Shown in pieces: positions 61,001-64,000 of a stretch of 64,000 nt of DNA. Position 1 is the stretch's first letter, and every line of letters starts with the position of its first letter. Source of the stretch: Micromonospora halophytica (GTDB taxonomy: Bacteria > Actinomycetota > Actinomycetes > Mycobacteriales > Micromonosporaceae). The translations under genes were made by a program, and so were the position numbers. The notes beneath the pieces were generated by a model, which saw only the letters and a program-made list of their open reading frames with translations, had not been told where the DNA came from and ran no database searches. The DNA is taken from assembly GCF_900090245.1 (NCBI RefSeq), contig NZ_FMDN01000013.1:123965-187964 (forward strand), read 5' to 3'.

Positions 61001-64000
61001 CCCAACCGCGTACCCGTGCCGTGCCCCTCCACCACATCCACGTCGGCGGCCGTCAGACCCGCAGTGGCCAGCGCCTGCCGGATCACCCGCTGCTGCGACG
61101 GCCCGTTCGGGGCGGTCAGGCCATTCGAGGCGCCGTCCTGGTTGACTGCCGAACCTCGCACCACCGCCAGCACTCGGTGGCCGTTGCGCCGGGCATCCGA
61201 CAGCCGCTCCACGAGCAGCACACCGACACCCTCGGACCAACCGGTCCCATCGGCCGCGTCCGCGTACGCCTTGCACCGCCCGTCCGCCGCCAAACCACGC
61301 TGCCGGCTGAACTCCACGAACGCACCCGGCGTCGCCATCACCGTCACACCACCGGCCACCGCCAGGTCGCACTCCCCCGACCGCAACGACTGCGCCGCCA
61401 GATGCAACGCCACCAACGACGACGAGCATGCGGTGTCCACCGTCACCGCAGGGCCCTCCAGGCCGAAGACATAGGAGAGACGCCCAGAAGCCACCGCCGC
61501 CGCGCTGCCGGTGCCGCCGTACCCCTCGATGTCCTCGGCGGCACGGCGCAGCAGTGTCGTGTAGTCCTGGCCGTTGGTGCCGACGAACACGCCGGTCCGA
61601 CTGCCACGCAGACCCGCCGGATTCAGACCGGCCCGCTCGAACACCTCCCACGACGTCTCCAGCAGCAACCGCTGCTGCGGGTCCATCGCCAGCGCCTCAC
61701 GCGGCGAGATCCCGAACAGCTCGGCGTCGAAACCGGCCACGTCGTCCAGGAACCCACCCTCCCGGACGTACGAGGTGCCGGGCCGGCTGCGCCGCGGGTC
61801 GTAGAGGGCGTCGAGGTCCCAGCCGCGGTCTTCGGGGAAGGCACTCAGCGCGTCGATCCCGTCGTCGAGCAGCCGCCACAGGTCCTCCGGCGAGCGCACG
61901 GCACCGGGGAACCGGCAGGCCATACCGACGATGACAATCGGGTCGCCCGGCTCGCCGGCCCGCTCGGTGAACGCGCCCGTCACCGGGTCCGCGTCCCGGC
62001 CGCCACCCAGCTCCGCGCGCAGGTGCTCGGCGAGGCGGGCCGGCGTGGGATGGTCGAACACCAGCGAGCTGGGCAGCGCGAGCCCGGTGGCGGTGGCGAG
62101 CCGGTTGCGCAGCTCGACCGCGGTCAGCGAGTCGAAGCCGAGATCCCGGAAGGCGCGGGACGACGGGACCGCGTCCGGGCTGTCGTGGCCGAGCACCGCG
62201 GCCGACTCGCCGCGCACGAGGGTGAGCAGCGCGCGGGTGTCGCGCGGCGCCGGGGCGGACGGCGCGGCGCGGCGCATGCCCCGGACGGCCGGCAGGTCTT
62301 GCAGCAGCGGCATGACCGGCGCAGCGGCGAACCGGAACCAGTCGACTTCAAGGACGGTCACCACGGTGTCGTCCTGCTCCCACGCTTGGCGCAGCGCGGT
62401 GAGCGCCACCTGCGGCGCCAGCGGCGTGATCCCGGTGCGACGGTGACGGCGCTCGGCCGCCGCGCTCGCGGCCATGCCGGCGCCCGCCCACGGCCCCCAG
62501 GCGATCGAGGTGGCCGGCCGGCCCGCGGCCCGGCGGCGGTGCGCGATCGCGTCGAGGACGGCGTTGGCGGCGGCGTAGGCGGCCTGCCCGGCCGCGCCGA
62601 TGGTGGCGGCGGCCGAGGAGAAAAGGACGAACGCGTCCAGGTCGAGGCCGGCGGTCAGCTCGTCGAGGTGCCGGGCGCCGAGCGCCTTGGACCGGACGAC
62701 CGCGGCGAACCGCTCGGCGGTGAGACTGTCGATCGTCCCGTCGTCCAGGATCCCGACCGCGTGCACCACGGCGACGAGGTCGTCGATCCGCCCGATCACC
62801 TCGGCCAGCCGTTCGCGGTCGGTGACGTCGCAGGCTTCGAGGGTGGTCCGGGTACCCATCGCGGTCAGCCGGTCGCGAAGATCGGCCGCACCGGGCGCCC
62901 CGGCCCCGCGGCGGCTCACGAGGACCACGTGCTCGAAGCCCTCCGCCGCCGCCCAGCGTGCGAGGTGCGCGCCGAGGGCGCCCGTGCCGCCGGTGATCAG
63001 GATGGTGCCGCGCGGCTGGAACGGGCGCCGCCGCCGGCCGAGCGGCGCCGGCACGAGGCGGCGCGCGTACGCCTGGCCGCGCCGGACGGCGACCTGGCGC
63101 TCGCCGGCGGCCACGGCTTCGGCGAGGGCCTCGGCCTGCGCGGCGTCGCACTCGGCCGGCAGGTCGGCGAGGCCGCCCCAGCGTGCGGGTTCCTCAAGCG
63201 CGGCCACCTGGCCGAGGCCCCAGATCTGCGCCTGGTCCGGATCGGTCAGGTCGTCGCCGCGGACCGCGACGGCACCCCGGGTCACGCACCAGAGCGGGCC
63301 GGGCGCACCGGTCCTGACGAGCTCCAGCGTACGCTCCGCTCCCCCGTCGTCCCACGACAGCAGCGACACGACGCCCGCCACGCCGGGGCGGCCGGTCAGC
63401 TGCTCCGGCGTCACCCGGCACACCTGGGCGCCGCGGTCGGCCAGCGCCCGCTCGACGAGGTCGTGTGCGGGGTCGGGTGCGCCGGTGACGAGCAGCCACG
63501 TGCCGTCCAGGCGGGCGGGCGGCGTGTGGTCGAGCCGGGCCCAGTCGATCCGGTAGCGGTTGGTGTCGGTCTCGGCGTCGAGCCAGTAGCGCTGGTGCTG
63601 GAAGGGGTAGGTGGGCAGGTCCAGCGTGCTGGGCCGGGTGCGGCCGGAGACCGCGGCCCAGTCGATCGGTGCGCCCGCGACGTGCAACCGCGCCAGCGCC
63701 GCCAGCAGAGCCTCGGCCTCAGGCTGCTCCCGGCGCACCGCCGGCACAAAACCGTCATGCCCCAGCGCGGTCAACGACCCGTCCGGGCCGATCTCCAGAT
63801 AGATGTCAGCGGCAGCCGCCCGCACCGCATCGGCGAAGCGGACAGTCTCCCGCACATGCCGCACCCAATACGCAGCCGAATCCACCGCCGGATCACCCGC
63901 GAACGGAATCACCGGCGCCCGGAAATCAAACCCACCGATCGCCGCAGCGAAATCATCGAGCATCGGCTCCATCAACGCCGAATGAAACGCATGACTGACC
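52057..64000 (-). CDS. Modular type I polyketide synthase, modules a (partial), b and c (PKS-A; 5' end off the right edge)
   Basis: About 3980 codons are visible and the frame is open at the right edge; the first residues seen (VSHAFHSALMEPML) are inside an AT domain, so the N-terminus lies outside the window. After the AT-KR-ACP end of module a come two full KS-AT-DH-KR-ACP modules (b and c). The C-terminal tail ends in DEMELDDLIKLARHD, the docking helix class that pairs with LRRSLKE-type N-termini, as found on PKS-B. Codon use shifts in patches (about 60850-61800 and 63700-64000), a sign of recombined segments. Confidence 0.95.
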   Translation of the reverse strand, partial: VSHAFHSALMEPMLDDFAAAIGGFDFRAPVIPFAGDPAVDSAAYWVRHVRETVRFADAVRAAAADIYLEIGPDGSLTALGHDGFVPAVRREQPEAEALLAALARLHVAGAPIDWAAVSGRTRPSTLDLPTYPFQHQRYWLDAETDTNRYRIDWARLDHTPPARLDGTWLLVTGAPDPAHDLVERALADRGAQVCRVTPEQLTGRPGVAGVVSLLSWDDGGAERTLELVRTGAPGPLWCVTRGAVAVRGDDLTDPDQAQIWGLGQVAALEEPARWGGLADLPAECDAAQAEALAEAVAAGERQVAVRRGQAYARRLVPAPLGRRRRPFQPRGTILITGGTGALGAHLARWAAAEGFEHVVLVSRRGAGAPGAADLRDRLTAMGTRTTLEACDVTDRERLAEVIGRIDDLVAVVHAVGILDDGTIDSLTAERFAAVVRSKALGARHLDELTAGLDLDAFVLFSSAAATIGAAGQAAYAAANAVLDAIAHRRRAAGRPATSIAWGPWAGAGMAASAAAERRHRRTGITPLAPQVALTALRQAWEQDDTVVTVLEVDWFRFAAAPVMPLLQDLPAVRGMRRAAPSAPAPRDTRALLTLVRGESAAVLGHDSPDAVPSSRAFRDLGFDSLTAVELRNRLATATGLALPSSLVFDHPTPARLAEHLRAELGGGRDADPVTGAFTERAGEPGDPIVIVGMACRFPGAVRSPEDLWRLLDDGIDALSAFPEDRGWDLDALYDPRRSRPGTSYVREGGFLDDVAGFDAELFGISPREALAMDPQQRLLLETSWEVFERAGLNPAGLRGSRTGVFVGTNGQDYTTLLRRAAEDIEGYGGTGSAAAVASGRLSYVFGLEGPAVTVDTACSSSLVALHLAAQSLRSGECDLAVAGGVTVMATPGAFVEFSRQRGLAADGRCKAYADAADGTGWSEGVGVLLVERLSDARRNGHRVLAVVRGSAVNQDGASNGLTAPNGPSQQRVIRQALATAGLTAADVDVVEGHGTGTRLGDPIEVQALLATYGQGRETPLLLGSVKSNLGHTQAAAGVAGVIKMVMAMRHGMVPSTLHVDAPSAQVDWSSGAVEVVAEAAPWPDTARTRRAGVSAFGISGTNAHVILEQAPAKTPAPSQPHGAVPVVLSGRTAEAVARQAERLRTYVASRPDVSLADIARTSLTRPTFGFGAVLSAGDRAALLEGLKRPAVDVTAGDGRLGMLFSGQGSQWPGMGRALHERFPVFAAAWDEIAARLDIDGDVDRTAVAQPALFAFEVALYRLLESWGVVPDVLIGHSVGEIAAAHVAGVLSLADACRLIGARAALMQALPAGGAMVAVQASEAEVAPRLSERVQLAAVNGPRSVVLSGAEDAVLAAAHGFRSRRLRVSHAFHSALMEPMLDDLADVVDGLEFHPPAIPFAGNPPVDEPAYWVRQVREPVRFADAVAASGVDTFLEIGPDRALSAVTEGAHPVMRRGEGDAGLLLAALAAVHLRGVRVDWDAVLAGSGGRIVDLPTYAFEHRRYWLDTRTAPAELAAAGLGAARHPLLSAVVAAPDSDGVTLTGRLSVAEHRWLADHVIGDRVTVAGTVILEWLLYAAAATGRAQVDEMVLHEPMVVPERGALIVQVVVAPSDDGGRHPVTVYARDTADGDWTRHATGLLGPAADDPVAAGAQEWPPAGAEPVDLTDAYPRLADAGFAYGPLFQGLRAAWRRESEVYAEVELPGEAGGYLAHPALLDAALHAWALGETGRPRLPFSWSGVRVPVPGATLLRVRLTPSGPDTLAVTATDEAGALVLSSRGVTVRPLPAGRAGGLLHTVWEPVPGPGAPLADVEVLDFRATTGTPGDVHAVVWDAVTGLRDRLAGDDRTVVVWTDGWAGAAVRGLTRCVQQEHPDRIVLVDGGGPDDLARAAGTGEPEIRVRDGELFAPRLVAAGPGGAPAWDGSGTVLVTGGTGTLGRAVARHLVERWDARDVVLVSRTGGAPPEPGSDLAGRVRVRACDVADRDALARLLAEIGPVRVVVHAAGVRDDGVLESLTADRVAGVLRAKVDGAWHLHDLATEAEMFVLFSSVTAAVGSAGQAAYGAANGYLDGLAEHRRATARPAVSIGWGIWAERSAITAGLSDGDLARMGRRGLIPLATDDALARFDAALGAGESEVVAVGLDRAALRAAAREGRLSPRLGRIVSKPSALAAKPSAVPVGDLLDLVRAEVAEVLGHRTPDAVPAGRAFSELGFDSLTSVELRNRLRAATGRSLPATLTFDYPTPRALADFLGGARPVAEPVPAGTAESGEPIAIVGMACRYPGGVRSPEDLWRMVADGAEGISRFPGDRGWDLDGLYDPDASRPGTTYAREGGFLYDAADFDAGFFGISPREALAMDPQQRLLLETSWEAFDRAGIDPATLHGSRTGVFAGVMYHDYAARLTAVPEDLEGYLGNGSAGSIASGRIAYTFGLEGPAVTVDTACSSSLVALHLAGQALRQGECTLALAGGVTVMATPGVFVEFARQRGLAPDGRCKSYADAADGTGWSEGVGVLVLEKLSDARRNGHRVLAVVRGSAVNQDGASNGLTAPNGPSQQRVIRQALAGAGLRATDVDAVEGHGTGTRLGDPIEAQALLATYGQDRDEPLWLGSVKSNLGHTQAAAGVAGVIKMVQAMRHGIVPRSLHAGEPSSQVDWSAGAVRLAAEALPWPATGRPRRAGVSSFGISGTNAHVILEQAPAEEPVPAAAELPVVPVVLSAHTPGALREQATRLAALPDVPVTALGHALTRRPALEHRAVVLATDDAGELRRGLRAVAAGEQPPGTVRGTAGGRTAFLFTGQGAQRAGMGRELYQRFPAFRTALDEVLGRLGVRDVLFGDDQDQLDRTGNAQPALFAVEVALARLLESWGIRPGLVAGHSVGEIAAAHVAGVLSLADAATLVTARGRLMQALPPGGAMAAVEASEEEIRPLLDDRVALAAVNGPNAVVVSGDEDEVLRRFAAYRVKRLRVSHAFHSPRMAPMLEAFAEVVQGLDFAPPAVDFVSTVTGGLVTGEVATPQYWIDQVLRPVRFADAVRDLYERGATTYLEIGPDGVLSAMGRDCVDGIFVPVLRRDREEGRSVMTAVAEAYAHGVPIDWDAVFGHSRPAAVELPPYAFQHRRFWLAGTVTAGDVTEAGLAAAGHPLLGAVVPLPGSGGHLLTGRLSRDRQGWLADHTIMGTTLVPGAVFVEYALRAAREVGCTRLVELTLESPLVLPPDGGVPIQVTVDPAADSGERSFSVYARRGTDWIRYAGGRMDAGASEATAAAWPADSEPVDLTAFYPLLTEHGFGYGSAFQGLRAAWRHGDAVHAEVRLPDELAATAGQFGVHPALLDAVLHASALIRPEAGLPFAWQGVRLAASGAAAVRARLSQRPDGALTIVATDEAGNLVFSVDALLMRAVSARQLRDARRAERQSLFRLAERAVAAGPATAPATVVDRLGALPEAVPELVALPCDDVHEALAAVRTWVRDDRYARARLVVVTGTTGDSLGAAAVRGLVRSAQAEHPGRFVLLTADDPALAGAAAATGEPELIVRHGVLHAPRLETATGRSEPLPWRADGTVLVTGGTGALGVAVARHLAERGVRHLLLLSRHGGPAPDLGRPDVTVTVAACDVTDRESLARVLDGISAERPLTAVVHLAAVVDDGVLEGLTVERLNAVLDPKVTGARHLHELTLGRPLDAFVLFSSTTSLFGGPGQANYAAANAALNQLALDRRAAGLPANAVAWGLWADDGGLGGRLDDSDRRRMARFGIGALSADEALALFDAATGADEAVLAAVALDRPALAAQARSGTLRPLLLDLVPAAPAAPAGPEAESDLRDRLASATAGEREGILRGLVRRELADVLGHDTTAEIAVGRGFLELGLDSLTAVELRNRLGTRTGLRLPATALFDYPSVEVLARHLAGLLTPETEPDDADADLRRAINAIPLDRLRDAGLLDVLVRLARGGGEDTGDDAVAAPVSPAAGPHAVDEMELDDLIKLARHDQHGRD
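52320..57200 (-). other. PKS module c: KS-AT(malonyl)-DH-KR-ACP
   Basis: AT has GHSVGE and HAFH (malonyl). The DH has a canonical HTIMGTTLVPG motif and HPALLDAVLHA. The KR motif is VDD (B-like), with SS and YAAAN intact. Predicted output: a double bond. The ACP has ELGLDSLTAVELRN and is followed by the docking tail. Confidence 0.85.
57250..61950 (-). other. PKS module b: KS-AT(malonyl)-DH(atypical)-KR-ACP
   Basis: KS Cys is in TACSSS; AT has GHSVGE and HAFH (malonyl). The DH region reads ADHVIGDRVTVAGTVILE, where the usual HxxxGxxxxP has lost its Pro (Ala) and the Gly is shifted; the second-half Asp (HPALLDAALHAW) is present. The KR carries RDD in place of LDD but keeps Ser, Tyr and Asn. Output is a double bond if the DH works, otherwise a hydroxyl. 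Confidence 0.8.
62060..64000 (-). other. PKS module a (partial): AT(malonyl)-KR-ACP
   Basis: The AT is cut by the edge but keeps HAFH, the malonyl-CoA signature. The KR has TGGTGALG, an LDD motif (B-type stereochemistry) and catalytic SS...YAAAN. The ACP has DLGFDSLTAVELRN. There is no DH or ER between AT and KR. Predicted output: malonate extension reduced to a hydroxyl. Boundaries approximate. Confidence 0.82.

Overview
The window is very GC-rich actinomycete DNA, most like a Micromonospora/Actinoplanes-type genome (inferred from codon use and gene content; no species marker is present). It holds two biosynthetic loci separated by a patchy zone of resistance, sulfur-stress and decayed genes. 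No tRNA, rRNA, CRISPR array or intact transposon was seen.

Left locus (1-4296, all minus strand, running off the left edge). A tightly packed operon carries a class I aldolase and a type II 3-dehydroquinate synthase homologue. This is the GriI/GriH pair that makes 3-amino-4-hydroxybenzoate. They are followed by a free-standing acyl carrier protein, a BtrH-like protein (butirosin-type ACP-to-amine acyltransferase) and a class III aminotransferase of the glutamate-1-semialdehyde aminomutase type. The pattern suggests an aminohydroxybenzoyl (or related) group carried on an ACP and handed to an amine. About 1.1 kb further right is a Tat-exported multicopper oxidase (5418-6881).

Middle zone (about 7-14 kb). 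It contains a glycosyltransferase remnant, a sulfur/persulfide operon (decayed MBL-rhodanese, MFS transporter, ArsR-rhodanese regulator) with a nearby DsrE-like gene, a divergent TetR regulator/14-TM efflux pair with a clear double operator, and a frameshifted ATP-grasp ligase. A perfect 21-bp inverted repeat ends the zone, next to a PpiB-type cyclophilin.

Right locus (14521-64000, all minus strand, running off the right edge). This is one long modular type I polyketide synthase operon transcribed right to left. Three PKS subunits are visible: PKS-A (partial; modules a-c), PKS-B (modules d-e) and PKS-C (modules f-i). They are followed by a flavin N-monooxygenase, a methyltransferase, a complete leuA-leuC-leuD-leuB-like 2-oxoacid elongation cassette with its own aminotransferase, a second methyltransferase and a cytochrome P450. 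A hairpin terminator closes the operon. Predicted extender units, read from AT motifs, are malonyl for a, b, c, f and h, methylmalonyl for d, g and i, and ethylmalonyl for e. Every module carries a KR, none has an ER, and PKS-C ends in an ACP with no thioesterase. Docking-helix types support the order A, then B, then C. The Leu-like cassette, aminotransferase and N-monooxygenase imply that a dedicated, possibly N-oxygenated, amino acid or amine is built for the polyketide. I cannot name the product.
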